The notes under the pieces were generated by a model. It saw only the letters and a list, made by a program, of their open reading frames with translations. It searched no databases and was not told where the DNA came from. 64,000 nucleotides of DNA from Daedaleopsis sinensis (taxonomy: Eukaryota > Basidiomycota > Agaricomycetes > Polyporales > Polyporaceae), in contig CM066309.1 of assembly GCA_033807695.1 (NCBI GenBank), positions 372,001 to 436,000 of the forward strand. Direction: 5' to 3'. This document shows positions 10,949 to 24,525 of this stretch, in pieces. The translations under genes were made by a program, and so were the position numbers. The first letter of the stretch is position 1, and each line of letters begins with the position of its first letter.

Positions 10949-13900
10949 CTCTCGCGCTTGTGCCTCCCCTCTCTTCGATCCTTCCATTTGCTGTAAATAT
11001 GAAGATCCCTCTGGCACCCTCCTAGTAGGTATCGCGTTTCATTTTTGTCACGCCCACTGTATATTCGCGGCAACCGTAACTCCCTGCTCTTCTCACACAC
11101 TCCTCACCCAACGGATTGGATTATCATCGTGTCTTCCGTGTCTTCAGTCTCGTCCAGTGCTCTTTATATCCATGATCAATCTCTCCCTCCTGTCATTTTT
11201 ATTCACTGTCTTATAGCTTGCTCACTCCTCCATCCATATCGTTTTTGTCTATCCGATATCTCTGTTATGTCCCCCACTAGTCGTACACTATTGTCACTCT
11301 CCTCAATACTGTCACTCGACTATTGCGTTTTTCTCTGTCCCTGTATCCCATCCATGTCGTTCTGGCTCTATCCGATATCTCTGTTATGTCCCCCACTAGT
11401 CGTACACTATTGTCACTCCCCAATACTGTCACGCGACTACTGCTTGCTCTCTCTGTCGCTGTATCCATCCACTCTCCTCCGCCATCGTTTTTAGCGACAT
11501 CGTGCACGGACACACATTTCCTCCCACGCCCAGTTCCTACTGCGCACGTACGTACAATCGAGATGAACTTCATACGTTCCACACGTCTCTGGGACCGTGT
11601 GCCTATGTGTAGAGCCATTTCAGGTACGTAATCATACGCGAGCCCGAGTAGGCGAATGATTCTCATACACGTCTCCCTCACGCGCCCGTCAGCTGACGTT
11701 GTGGGTGCGTATGTGAGCCCATGAATATATGTCAGGGCGAAGAGGGGGCAGCCACGCGGGTGATCAATATGCGTAGCGATATTAGTCGTGGCTGGTCCCG
11801 GCGCAACGCGCGCAACATAACCCCCGACTGCATGCCAGTGATCATTACATACTGCGTGTATAGAGGATTCGTCATAAGGCGCGCGAGAAGAACGACGAGC
11901 CACACCATCACACTTTGTAGGCGTACAGATGCTCACAAATGATCACGATGAAGCGAATGTATCCGATGTCTCGACAAGTTTTCAGCCACTCGACCTACAT
12001 CCGGCTACTAATATTGTGCCTCATCTCTACTACAAAGCAAATTCGACGAACGATAGTGTCGACGACTTGAATCTTAGGCTCAAGTAACTCGAAGACTGCG
12101 CACATTCGGATACCATTACCGCTCCTGCAAGTCGACAGTCTCTACGCTATCTACAGCCCACTCCCCCTCCCACGTTCCCATACTCGGACACATATCGGCG
12201 AGTGCGATCAGCTGAGGTCACTTACAGACTGAGCATCTACTGACTTGTATATTCCTAGCTATTTCCTCCTCGCGAAGAATCGTGCGAGCGGTGACGGTGA
12301 GTGTGTTGCGCGACGTGCGGCTCAGGCACCGATGACCGTCACACCTTCAAAGCGGAGAACTGCGCGCTCGCGAACGCGGACTCGTGGCCGCAGGATGTTC
12401 ACGGATTCGACGCTAAGACATGAGCATGGCGGGCGACACGACTGCCATCTCTTGCGCGCGCGTGCAATCACCATCGAAGAGCTAGGTGCGTGGAGGAGAG
12501 ACGACGAAGCGTAGTCGTCATCGGAGGCCATGGCCGCCATCCGGCCTCAATCCTGTCGACCTTGTCATGCGGCCGCGATTCCAAGTAGGCCCTACTCTCG
12601 AGAGGGCAGGGAACCATGATGTCGCGTCACGGCACAGAGGCGCGCTGAGTATCCGAAGAGCAAGCCGCCGCATGCTGCTCTCATTATCCACTACCGAGCG
12701 GGCGACCGTAGGGCGCGAACGCGAGAGAGGCAGAGGATGAAGTCGGACCGCAGCCATACGGCTTCCCGACGCTCGACGGACCCGTCCGCCGTCTCCGTAG
12801 CTAGCCTTCTCTGACAGGGTTCAGGTCAGACTGCGGCTCCGAGTGCGACGGAGACGCCATACGACGTCACATTCGATAGTTGTAGCACTAGGGGGTTGTC
12901 TGGGGTTGTACGTTCATGTCCGAGACCAGAGTACACTTGTCGTCCGGGATGCCGATCTCGTGAAATGATGAAGTGGAGTCGATGTGGGGAAGGTGTTCTG
13001 CGACCTGAAGAGATGACGGAGGACAGAGCTCTAATCGAGGTCAATTTAGGGATGTCGAGAGAAGGTTGAGAAGTGGGCTAGAGGAGTGTCGTGTTGCCCA
13101 TCCGTACGAGACGATGAATTGTGCTGTCGGGAAGACAACAAGGATTAGTCGAATCCGGGGCTTGATATTGACGACCTAGACCAACGGATAATGATGAGCA
13201 GAGGAATGGTTAACGTTATCCTATAGTGACTTATGATGCGAATACATCATCTTGTGAGAGCTCAGGCCCAGGATAGAGTTAGTCGATTGTTGGGAGAGAT
13301 CGTACGCTGTGATCGGGTCCTACTCAGACCATGTCAGACATTGACTACCTGAGATGATTACCAAAGCAATGGGGCTCTACCTACACAGCTCTCTCTCATC
13401 GAGCAGCGAGCGCCGAGGTGCAAGTTTTGAGGTGGGCATCAGTATCACCCGACGCGTTTTGTTTGGCTACCAGGAAACATGATGTGCTGACTTGTCGCGC
13501 ACTACGATTTTCGGACGAGGCGAATTTCTTCCTGAGATTACGACTGTTGACGCGATCGTTCGAGGGCCTCTACCACTCCTGTAACATCTCAACGCTTCAG
13601 CAAAGTACATGTATATCGCAAAGAGAGCACAAGGAGAGGACACAGCAACGGGCGTACGCGTATTACGGCGGTGATGGCACCACGCTGATGTTCCGATCTT
13701 GTCCAGCGCCTATGACACTTTTTCGCCAAATGCTTATCTTCTCCTATTGGAGCTTTGGAACGCCAAGAGTGTGGGCTCTAGACCGATGCAGCAGTGTGAC
13801 CACAAAGATCGCGGTGAATCCCTAAGGCGAATCCTCCAAATTTCGTCTGCTAGGGAGAGCCTGCCAGGCGGCAAAGAGACGACGACTGCGTACATTCTCA

Positions 13901-16467
13901 CTGCTACAGTGTGACGCAGGCGCGGCAGCAAGACGGAGATTTGAGATCGGAGTATCAAGAACGGAGAATCACGTCGCGTCATAGTACGTGACCAAACTCA
14001 CAACTTACGAGAGCTGCGGGGCTATGACCGTGAGGCGTCGTCAACAGGTCAGTGAGCTACTGCGGTGAGCGATAACGGACGTACACTGGATGTACATGAG
14101 CTTATTTTGCGGGTCTTAGTGGCTGCAAGGAGATGGTACACGCAGCTACATGCGGGGATGAAGAGGCCCGTTAGTCACCGCAGAACGCCACTTAGAGAAT
14201 CTCTCACACCGTGCACCTTGTACTTCGAAGTCGCCGCGTCTACCCGTCGGAGCGGTACGCAGCTGGGCGGGCACCCGTCCTCATGGAGAGTTCCAAAGAT
14301 AATCTTCCGAAGCGAAGAGGTAGCTGCCCATCCACCTTCGGTGCATGACTTCCGCTAGCGGGTGCAGAGGGGCTTGATGACTGCGGCACCTCATGATAGG
14401 GCTGCGGGCCATCTGTTCCGTCATTGGCGCGTGGAGAGGGCCTCGAGCTGGACTTGAAGACGAGAGAGACTCTCGTAGCTACTTCACCGCGTCCTCCTCC
14501 AATACGCCGTCCGGCTCGATCATCGATATCGGGCTGATTCGTCGCTGATACCCATCTTCAGTCTTTCGGAAAGTCTTGAGTAGGAATGTATACGGTGTAC
14601 CTTGGTGTACTATTCGCATGCTACCTGAGTGGTTCTTGGATAAACGTCAGAAAGAAACCTGAATCCTGAAACATGGAGGTAAGTAGTAGGTGGTAGAGAA
14701 TTTGACCAACTTCTTGTGGACGCCACCGGCAGAAGCCGAGACTTGTGCTGGCAGGTCAGTGTCACAAAGTGTCACAACCGGTCACATTTGATGTCTTTTC
14801 CCACACAAGCTCCTCAGCCTGAACTCCTCCGCGTCACTGACTATTACATCGCTCTGGCAGAGCAAGTCGCTCTCCTTTCCTAAAGATCAGAAGTGTACTC
14901 ACGTCTGTCTTATTTGCCGTAACGCCGTAGTCAAACGCAGTAAAGTCAGCCCACTCAAAGTTGACTCAGCTGTCAATTTACCACTCACTGGAGAACCCTA
15001 TTTGCATCAACGTAAGTACTCGCTGCGGTGTACGTATAGAGACAACTCGTTTCAGCTCTTGGGCATATTATTCATCCGATATCTTATTCAGGTGGTCGAA
15101 ACATAAGGGGGGCTCAAGCCCTATCTGAAGCGATCGGACCGTCCCAGTCAAATACTGCCGTAACGATGGCTGGAGCTCCAAACCTTGCGACCACGGGGAT
15201 CCCAAATCCTGGAGAATTCTTTCAAGCACGCAACCGGGTGCGTATATGAACGGTGACTGATGCATACAGTTGTTGAAGCTTTAAAGCACACCAAGGTGCG
15301 TAAGTATTGCTTGAACTCAGTCCGACTGTCGTATCACCCCATTTTATAGCGCATTACGAGTTCCTCGTGGTGCGTTCAGCATGGCTTCGTGGGGTGTCGT
15401 GTGGCGACAAAGGGCGACCGTCGCTCGAAAGCTTTACTTGATATTGAGCTTCAACCTTCTTCCCGTTCTGCTGCGAGCGCTCACTGATAAGACTGTAGCG
15501 CCTTTGTGATCTCATCGCTAATAGTTTGTAATCTTACCTACCATGGCCTCCCATTCCCTTGCGACATGGCTCAAACGCCGACGCCGAGGAGCGATACCAT
15601 GCGATCTCACGCGGATGTACCACCCACCCGCGGCGCTAAAGTACCGTTGCCCGTCTGCTCAGACTTTTCTTCTGATATCTAGTACTCACGCAATAGCAAG
15701 CAATATCACGTCTTCCTCAGTTCGTTGCTCTCGACATCTGATTCTCATCATATGAGCGCTCATCTGGTCACATCACGACTCGCGCAGGACCAGGACAGCA
15801 ACAACTCCGTTATATTCTCGGAAAACTAGCCGGTGTGTTTTGCATTGGATCAATTACGATTCGCAGTCGAGATGCATACTCCATATCCGTTCCTTGGACT
15901 CGCATCATCCCGCCGCTCGATGAATCGACAACATTCCGGATGCGTCGCTCGCGGACATGGCTCTGGCAGACATGGTTGTGGTCCCGGTGGGGCGCATGAT
16001 TCGTGTCTAGATACATATCGTGGTATCCCAACGAAATCACGGAGTGCCGTCATCGAGCAAGGTCGACTGAACCTTCAGAGGCCTAGGGTCCCAGATCTGC
16101 CTCGGTGAGATCGGGTTTCGATCCACCGGTGTTTGTCCTTGCTGATGATCCTTCTCCTGCGAAGGTCGCAATCCGGGCCCATGTGGTCTTCTTCTGCTCT
16201 TCCATCCCGGCGGTCCGTCGCTACTACCCAGCTGCGCATTGCAAGATTGCCCATGTCGCACAACCTGTTACCACGCGTTTCGGCGCACACATTCCCATCA
16301 CTGTCTTTGCCCGGAGACCCTCGAGGGAGCACGCGCAGGCTGTGGAGTTCCAGGTGGCCTCCTCCTTATAATCGGGCTGAAAGCATGCAAGAAGTTCCCC
16401 GGGACCCCCACTTCATCCGACCCGCCTCCGTCTGCGCTCTCGCCTCTACTTGTTCTCGCTCTACAGG
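10949..16467. other. 5.5-kb gene-poor region
   Basis: No gene can be supported in this stretch. The first 500 bases are pyrimidine-rich and include a 118-bp tandem duplication. Several frames of 70-220 codons (for example 11277-11936 minus and 13418-13825 plus) lack domains and overlap on opposite strands. Segments around 14.8-15.3 kb and 15.8-16.1 kb look weakly coding-like but cannot be joined into a protein. The final 200 bases, including TTATAAT near 16367, are a plausible promoter for the second ferric reductase. Confidence 0.45.
11231..11466. repeat. Two-copy tandem repeat, period 118 bp
   Basis: The segment starting CTATCCGATATCTCTGTTAT at 11249 recurs at 11367, with matching flanks (CATCCATATCGTTTTTG versus CATCCATGTCGTTCTGG). 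It continues through the CCCCCACTAGTCGTACACTA block and the following CACTC..CAATACTGTCAC block. A third, partial start (CTGTATCCATCCA) follows. It lies downstream of the zinc-finger gene in CT-rich DNA. Confidence 0.85.
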
Positions 16468-18796
16468 ATGAGCTCGTACGCGCCTCTCGACCCCCGAGCG
16501 TCCTCCTCGACGTCGCCCTTCGGTCTTCTCTCCAGAGCCGAAGCGGCCTCTCCGAACGCCGACCTTGACTTGAAGATCCGGAAGCATTATAACCAGATAT
16601 ACCCGAACTACCTCTGGTGGCTCATCGCAACCTTCATTGCGCTGATCGCCATCTTCCAACTCGCATCTTGGGTCATCTCGAAGAGTTCTTCGAAGGCATC
16701 GCTTCGCAAGGAGGCGACCGATGCTGAAACTGGCCGCAATTCTCCGGCTGCACATCGTCGTTTCTCTTGGCGCCATCTTCCCTCAGCTTTGGCGAACGCC
16801 TTCCGGGTAGTCGCTTTCCGGTGGTCGCTCAACATCGGCAATTCGTACACGCTCAACTTTGCGGAGGTCGCTGTGACATGCGCGTATATTATAGCGTTGT
16901 TCATATGGACGTTCATCAACAGTATGTCGATCTGCGATTTTGTCTCATCGTCCTACGCTAACCAAAGGCTAGCAACCAACCTCGAGGGAGAGAAATTCGA
17001 TCCGTACTACTACACCGACCGAGCAGCTGTCATCGCTGTCAGTCAATTCCCTCTTATCACCGCCCTCGGTACGAAGAACAACATCGTAGCATGTGAGATA
17101 CCCCAACACTGCCTACTGTACTTCCCCACTGAAGCACCCTGGCAGATATCACGGGCATCAGTTACGATAAGGTAGGAGATACATCATCGCTCGATACAGG
17201 TCTGTCTCAACTTTACTTCATAGTTGAACTACATCCACCGTATGACGGCCCGCGTCGTCTTCGTATTGCTGTGGGTGCATGCAGGTGGCAAGGTCAGTTT
17301 ACGTGCGGTCTGCCCTGAACTGTTGCTCAACCACTTGGTCTCATAGCTGCCTTTCTTCGTGCTTCGTCCCGCGATCTTTGAAGAACGGTTCATCCAAGTC
17401 GGCATGGTGGCTCTTATCGCGTTCAGCATCCTCATCGTGGTGTCTCTCCGTCCCATCCGGGCACAATCCTACGAGGTGTTCTATTTCACCCACTTCCTCA
17501 TGGTGTTGTATGTGCCCTCCGCACTTCACGTTGGCCTTGTCTCAATGTGCTAACTCCGGGGCCACAGGATAATGCTCATTGGCGGCTACTTCCACGCGGA
17601 GATGTTCAAGCACGGCAAGTACATCTGGCCCTCCTTCCTCGTATGGGGCCTCGACCGCTTCATCCGCCTCGTGCGCCTCGTCTACTACAACCACCTCTAC
17701 TTCGGCTTCAGCACCAAGGCGGACCGCCTCGATGCCTCTGTCGAGCTCCTCTCGCCGCACTTCGTCCGCCTGCACATCCACCGCCCATCGCACTTCAGCT
17801 GGACCCCAGGCCAGACCGCGTTCCTCACGATGCCGACCGTGTCCGGCTTCCCGCTCGAGGCGCACCCGTTCACGATCGCGTCCGTCGACTCGCACTACCA
17901 GCTCACGGGCGTTAAGACGCCCGCGACGACGGACGTCGAGAAGCCCGAGCTGAATGTCACGCCGTACTGGAAGGAGCTCGTCTTCCTCATCAACGTCCGC
18001 GAGGGCTTCACGAAGCGCCTCGCGGCGATCGCGCAGAAGGGCGAGAAGGTGAAGGTGCTCGTCGACGGCCCGTACGGGTTCGCGCCGAACCTCGACGCGG
18101 ATGACACCGTCGTGCTCGTTGCGGGCGGCTCAGGCGTGACGTTCACGCTGTCGACGTTCCTCGGGGTCCTGAGCCACGTGCAGAACAGGAAGAGCCGGTG
18201 CCGCAAGCTCATCTTCGTCTGGGCCATCCGCGATGCCAGTCAGTACTTTTGCTCTCCCGCCGTCGCGCTTCCTGCCTAACACTTACGCTCTCGCGGCCGT
18301 GCGATGTAGGTCACATCGAGTGGATCTCCCAAACCCTCACTAAGGCCCTCGAGCTCGCGCCGTCAGAGCTCGAGATTGCTATCCGAATCTACGTCACGGA
18401 CAACAACGCAAACCTCAGGGGCGCGTTCGACCAGACCAGGACCTGGAGCGAGGACGACTCCATCCACTCGTCCAATGAGGGCACAAACACTGCCGGCAAG
18501 CCGAGCCGCGCAGCCTCCCTCCTCAACTTCTCTGCGGTGCAGGTCCTGCAGGGACGCCCGGATCTCGCTGCGCTTCTGCAAGACGAGGTCGACGCGAACG
18601 CCGGCCGTCTGTCCGTGACTGGTATGTGCCGCTTACGCTTGTTGTCTCGAGCGTTCTGACGAGTGTGTCGATTGTAGTCTGCGGCTCCCAGGGGATCGCG
18701 CGCGCGTGCAGGAAGGCGCTGCGCGTCCCGCTCTCGACTGCCCTCAATGGCGGCCCGAGCGTTGTCCTCCACGTCGAGTCCTTTGGATACGCTTGA
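16468..18796 (+). CDS. Ferric/cupric reductase transmembrane protein 2 (FRE family)
   Basis: Second FRE-type flavocytochrome, larger than the one at 5.8-7.9 kb. Spliced exons give an N-terminal membrane segment (YLWWLIATFIALIAIFQLA), a Ser-rich loop, then the heme-binding core. The first His pair is YIHRM and WVHAG, 14 residues apart. The second is FTHF and, across an intron, GYFHA, also 14 residues apart. The FAD motif is HPFTIAS, the NADPH motif is GGSGVTFT, and the end carries VCGSQG in place of the more usual CGP. Between the NAD motif and the C-terminus is a charged, Ser-rich insertion (about RTWSEDDSIHSSNEG) often seen in longer fungal reductases. The start is set at ATG 16468; an upstream TTG in frame is not needed. 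Stop is TGA 18794-18796. Expected role: surface reduction of ferric or cupric ions for uptake. Confidence 0.9.
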
Positions 18797-20435
18797 GGCC
18801 CATGATTTGCCAGGGGCAACTGGGTTGACCCCGGCCACGAGCTTTTCCACGATATCAATAGACCATCATGTTTGTTTGCGATGATAGACCATGTATCACT
18901 AGCTATCATTATCCGTTGCCCTTTCCTATGCGATCAGTCTCACCAACTCGATGTACGATGTAGCGGGTATGCGCATGCCAACTTTGTCCCTTTCTACACG
19001 GTTAAAGCCGCCTAAGAGATATTCCTTGGCCTCGGTTCAAACGTTGCTTGGAAGAGTGTTCAACGGGAATTTGGTTGGCTGATCAACGCGCGTTCTGGGA
19101 GCCCGAGTACCGTTGTTCGTCGACGCCGCATTCCTGGAGATTCTCTTCGGAATAGCCAAGGGCGGCAGTCTACGAAAGTTCAGAGTCAGGCGCCTTGTCT
19201 GAATGGCGGGGTCAGCATTGACCTTAAATCTCACGGACGAGCTCCTTTTATGCAGCACCCGGATTACGCGCGGCGGAGATATTCGCTACATCCAGACGCC
19301 ATCCACTAGCTTCGGCGGGCGTAATGAGGCTGGTTGGTCAGTGGCGCAGGAGCTTCTTCTCCTCTCTGTCGTCGCCGAGACCCACGTCGTCACCGTCGAC
19401 GAGCGCGAGGCCGTTCTCCGTAAGCTCGTCGAGATAGGCTATGCGATCGAGGTGGTCCTGACTCACCGAAGCTCCATGGTGAATACGTCTCGGTGGGGAT
19501 GGTTCTTTGAAGCGGAGGTTGCGCGCCCTCAGCACTCCCTGGGTTCTCAGCCAAGTCACCGTCGAGCGACTTACTCGGTGCCAAGGCGTGCACTCTCCCC
19601 GTCTCACTCGCCGATCCGTGCATCGCGAACCTAGTACCCGCTGTGCGGTATCTGTGAAGACTCGCGAAGGCCATTTGCTGAGCAAAAATGAGTGCTAGCT
19701 TCAGGCGAGCAGCGCAGCGAGACGGAGACTCACCACGTTGACGCTTTCTCAGTGCTACCAATTGGAGCTCCATGCTCATCCGTCCTCTATTTCCAAAAGC
19801 TGCCTTAAGATAATAGCCTATTCCCGAGGCAGAGAACTTTTAGCAGAGGTTTGAAGGCGCTTCGAGGGACGAGAATCGATGGCCATTGACTACCCATCCG
19901 CAATATCAGCAGGCCCGCCGTAGGTCCGCGTAGCGGCACATGTAGTAGCTTGTATCTTCAGCCTCGTCGTAATCGACGCGCGCTAGAGCGATCGGAATGC
20001 TGACTATGGATTCGAGCTGCCGTGCTGCTTCCCGTGCTGCTCTAAGGTTTCGCGTTTGATGGGACAGCCATCGAGAGGCTGACAATAAGGCTATCGTGGT
20101 CGCTGTCGAAGAACTTCTCCTTGAAGATCCGTAGTATGATTGGGCGGAAAGTTCCGTACTGTGGAGAACAGCTCACAAACTCCTATAAGTTAGCTCTCAT
20201 GCATGATCTGCTTGTAGCCACAGAATATTCATGTCCCTTACCAAACTTCCGCCGCACCCCTATAGCCCAGAAGTTTCGAAGATGAGCTTAAAGATAGCTT
20301 GATCATTGTGTTAACACGCTCAGCGCATGGAGAACACAGGTCGGAAGCTTGAGTTAGCATTGCACATCCAAACCGCTGGAGCAGAATACAAGTGGATATT
20401 TTCTGGTGGTCGAAAGATTTCTGATTGATACTTAT
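18797..20435. other. Intergenic region, one weak open frame
   Basis: About 1.6 kb between two convergent genes. A 143-codon frame at 19203-19634 (+) and a 115-codon frame on the other strand (19338-19685) overlap; both have some coding-like amino-acid composition but no domain I recognise. I do not call a gene. The rest shows nothing clear. Confidence 0.35.
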
Positions 20436-23400
20436 TTACAAACCCAAGACGACGGACGCCACGCCTCCCTTGAACGGAATCACGAAAGCACCCGCATCCT
20501 GCGCCAACGTAGTCGTCGGCTTGAGGACTCCGAGCCCGTTGTTTGCGGTGTTCTGCACGACGAGCCGAGCGGCGGGCGCGGCAGCAGCACCAGACACCCC
20601 GCCCACCGACGGCGTGATCGTCACCGCGACAGTCCGCTTCGCCGGATCGAACTCGACCTCGGAGAACGCGCCCGCGTCGAGCGTGAGGAACGCGCCGAGC
20701 GGCGCCACGAACACCCGGCGGCGCACCGAGTCCAACGTCTGCACGCGGACGGTCGGCGACGTCGCGAGGACGGCGCCGCCGAACGCCTGCCAGCCAAAGT
20801 CGGGGTGGTCGACGATGTACGTGCCCATCTCGAGCGCGTGCCCGACGAAGTTGGGGCCGTAGTCGCCCGAGTAGCCGTCCCACTTGAGCGTGTCCGCGAA
20901 CGAGTGGAAGGACGCGGACGCGAAGCCACCCTGATCGATATTCGAGAGGGGGCCGCTCAGCCCGCCGAACCCGACGCGAAGGAGGTAGAAGTCGCTCGGG
21001 GTCGCTCGGAATTGCGATATGAGGGGGATGGCGTTGAGGCCGCTGCCGTAGTGGTGGATCTGGCGCTCAATGCGCTGGAGTTTTCCCCCGTAGACGTTGT
21101 CCCTGTATGACACAGAATCGGTGGTTAACTCGGATCGTTATGCCGACGAGAAGCTACTAACCAATAGCGGCGAGCATTTCCGTTGTATCCCCAATGAGGC
21201 ACAGTCGGTTGGTATGCCAAGATGGAGTTGAGCGCGTTCGTGGCAGTCGTAGTGTCGTTGAAGTACGTCGCCCAGGCGAACACCCCTTCTTGACCGGTGG
21301 AGTCCCACGCCATTTCCGAGCCGAACCTGGCCACGAGTACTGAGCCTGATACCATTAACCATGCACGACACGCGAAGCGACTTACGGGAACTGTTCACCA
21401 GCCCAAACCTTCTCGCGAGCTTGCATCCGACTTTCAACAAGTGTTGCGTTGGCGGTCAACCCCTCGCGCTTCAAGTCGTCCAACAAGAACCGGATGACCG
21501 TCTCGTCCATTAGCCCATCGTTCGCGTACCCGACTCTCCCGTTCGTCATCGTCGCAACGGTGAGCACAGCCTGATTGATGTACCACCGCCAGTCGTGCGT
21601 CTTGACAAGGTCGGGGTAGTTGCGTGCGACGCGGTATATCGACCAATATGCGGCGGCGACGTGCACGTAGTCGTACGCGCGGTCGGTGGCGTAGGAGGCG
21701 GCCTCGTTCCACGACCACCAGTTACCCCAATCAATGGTCGAGGGGTAGGTGTAGTCAGAGACGAGGTCTGGTTGGTAGAAGTAAACCGACTAGAGCACGA
21801 GCGTCATCAGTCCGCATGACAGCTAGGTACCTCGTGAACGCATACCTTCTTCACGGTTCCTGACAAATATCAACTGTCAGCCGTGATCATGTCGGAGGAC
21901 CTGAGAAAGGCTCACCATTGAAGTTCTGGATAGAGCCCCACAGCGTCTGGTTGACAAACTGTTCCATCTTCGCGACCTCCTGCGCGCTCGGCTGAGCGAA
22001 CTGCTTCATCGCAGCAGCAAGCCACGATCCCGCGCCAGCCTCATCGCTCAACCCAGGAATCCATGCGCGCGGGTCGTTCTTCACGATCGCGTTCACTTCG
22101 CGATCGTAGCTGATCACGGAGGGTGAGCGGTGGAACGGGTCAGACGGGTCGTCGAACCACGACTCGGTTATGAGGAAGTTGCCGAGATCGGCGATGGTTT
22201 GTGCCGCGGCCTTCGTGACGTAGTAGTGGACTGTCTGGACAGTCCCGTCGGCAAAAGTGATGGTGAGGCGGGAACGGCCCCAAGTGTGAGGAGTGATGGT
22301 GTAGCCGACCCAGCTGGAGGACGTCGCATCGGTGTTGCTGGTCCACGAAAGTGCGTTGTTGGGGCTGACAGAGAGGGACTTGACAGCGGAAGGGTAGCTG
22401 AGGAACAGTTTACCCTTTTGATCAGAGGGTAGGATGTATCCTGGTATACCCACGGCCACGGGACGTTTTGCAGACTGAAGCGCGCTGTCGATGCCTCGAA
22501 TGGAGGGAGCCAGGACGAAGCCAAGCCCGTACGTTCGCGTTTCGCCGGGCTGGAGGATCGCTGAGGTCGGCGCGTTCCATGGTGAGACGTTCTTCCATTC
22601 GTTCTGCGCGTACGCGAGCGTGTGGAACTGCCACTCGTAAAGGCCCTCGAAAGTCTGTGACTGGTAGCCGAGAGGCTGAGATGTGCTTTCCGGAAGGAAT
22701 CGCCATCCTTCGAGAGGAGACTTGCCGGCAGGAACGACGAGGAGGGGAGGTAGGGTGCCAAGGAGAGGTGTCACTTGGACGAACCCTGCGTCCTGCCCGA
22801 TGTACGGGTCGAACAGACTGCAGAGCTCGTTAGTCTGAGCTGCAGAGCGCCCCGTGAATATCTAAAAGGTTTCGTGAGTAATCATGACCCACCCGGACAG
22901 AACGAGCCACATACATTGTTGAACTCGAGAGGCGCTCCGAGCGAGCCGATCTCGACCGCTTGTTTCTGAGAGTTGGTGACATCGAAGAGCAGTTGTAGTT
23001 GACCATCCGTAACCACCCATCTGCGCGTGATGTTCAAAAGTGATCCGGTGGGCAAGGTCGGTGAAAGATTAGCAGCTGCGAGTGTAGCTCCGGAAGCCGC
23101 GAGCGAAGAGACGTTCCGACGCTGAGCGGCAGAGTCTCCACTCGTCCAGGCGGACGAGCCAGCCACCCTAGCGCGGAAGGTAATGTCACCCAGGTGATAG
23201 TTGCCGTTGGACTGGCGCTGTGTCATAACATCTCCGGGGATGAAATCGAATCCCGATGAGTTCCCCTTCGTCTTGAGGGAGTACAGTGTCTGCGAATCCT
23301 TCACTAGCTGAACAATGAAGGAGGGCGTGTCGAAGGAGAGGAAGCCATCTTGTAGCCCCAGCGTACCGGTCTGCGCCAGGCCTTGGGGCAAGAGGAAGGA

Positions 23401-23436
23401 TACCGAGGTCAAGGCCGCAAGGAAGCCTAAACGCAT
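20436..23436 (-). CDS. Secreted glycoside-hydrolase-like protein (DUF5695 / GH43-annotated type)
   Basis: A large secreted protein in about six exons. The first exon (from ATG 23436) begins with a clear signal peptide (MRLGFLAALTSVSFLLPQGLA) ending before QTGTLG. The next block is beta-rich (LQDGFLSFDTPSFIVQL, FDFIPGDVMTQRQ). Residues from EFNN|IFTGRSAAQ onward carry the SLFDPYIGQDAGFVQVTPLLG block. The middle is rich in aromatic residues (WWSWNEAASYATDRAYDYVH) and looks like an alpha/alpha toroid, and the C-terminus is a beta domain. The overall pattern matches basidiomycete proteins that I recall being annotated as DUF5695 or loosely as glycoside hydrolase family 43; the substrate is not known to me. 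It stops at TAA 20436-20438. A TATAAA on the minus strand lies about 50 bp upstream of the ATG. Likely role: secreted polysaccharide breakdown, by inference. Confidence 0.82.
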
Positions 23437-23484
23437 GGTCGCGAACGCCCAGCAGTGATGATCGCCTGCTTGAGTGGCGGTAGC

Positions 23485-23490
23485 TTTATA
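23485..23490 (-). promoter_or_regulatory. TATA box of the glycoside-hydrolase-like gene
   Basis: TATAAA on the minus strand about 50 bp upstream of the start codon at 23436, in otherwise GC-rich sequence. The short distance implies a very short 5' UTR. Confidence 0.5.
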
Positions 23491-24525
23491 GCAGACGTCC
23501 AGATGACGTTCAGACTTCGCGAACGCGGAGCCGCATGGACGAGAAGCTTCGTGGAAGTATTTCTCCGACAGCGGTGCGGCGCGGCCGGGGAGCGGGACTA
23601 CTAAAGTTCGGTAGGCCGTTCTAGAATCATGTAGGGTGTATCACACAGCAAAGGTAGCGATACAAGTTCATCAGTACTGCAAAATCGTACCATATAATCG
23701 ACATACTCACCAGATGCTCATTTACAGCCCGCCCTGACTACTCAGTACTTAGTCCTGGCAGAACACGGTTGGCATGGATGTGAGGGTGGGTCGGCCACCG
23801 CACAGTCACAGACTTCGAATGTTCATCAGCTGGATAGATGCGGATTGGAAGACCCAGCGTACGGCCCGTGATGAAATTCTTCCGGCAAAGAGTGCGGTCC
23901 GCGAGCAGGTCATGAGAGCAGGGCGCGAGGAAGAACTTGTTGGGTATTCACAGCATATAGCGAAGTGCCGCCGCAGGACTTCGTGTTGATTTTCAGCTCC
24001 CACTACTAAGCTGGGTATCCGGGAGTATGGAGGTTGTGGACGGGTAGCTGATGGTGGTGGTAGAGTGTTAAGAGAGCTTTGGCGCTTAGCGCTCAATATG
24101 TTGAAGTCAAATCAGTTCCATACACGGCAAATATGACGTCACAATATCTCTTACATCCGGATGGGCGAAGACAATTGCACAACTTCGTCGGTTCAATCAT
24201 CTCTCCACATTTGTTCGAGCCAACAGACTCAGTGATGTTGCTGCACGCACAGGATATGACCGAGTAGATGACCCCACGGGAGGTCAGTGTATTCTATAGC
24301 ACAATTACACGGGATCGAGCAACACGCGAGCCGAGACCAAGGGAAGTAAGTAAGTAGTACAGAGAACTATGTATAAAAATACAAGACACGAGTGCCCTTA
24401 AAGATGTCTGAATAGGTTGTGTACGCGCGGCGAAGAGTCCAGAGTCCAAAACAATGCAAATGCAGCAGGAGATGTGAAGGGGGAAGGGAGGAGACCGAGA
24501 TGATGGAGAGGCGATGCGGACAGAG

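Noticed and set aside
11231..11466. Possible CRISPR-like array
   Set aside because: Only two long copies with no short spacers, and this is a eukaryotic nuclear window.
11277..11936. Minus-strand frame of 219 codons
   Set aside because: It covers the 118-bp tandem repeat and has no domain or splice support.
19203..19685. A small gene between ferric reductase 2 and the secreted protein
   Set aside because: Overlapping frames on both strands give equal support; no domain and no convincing splice signals.
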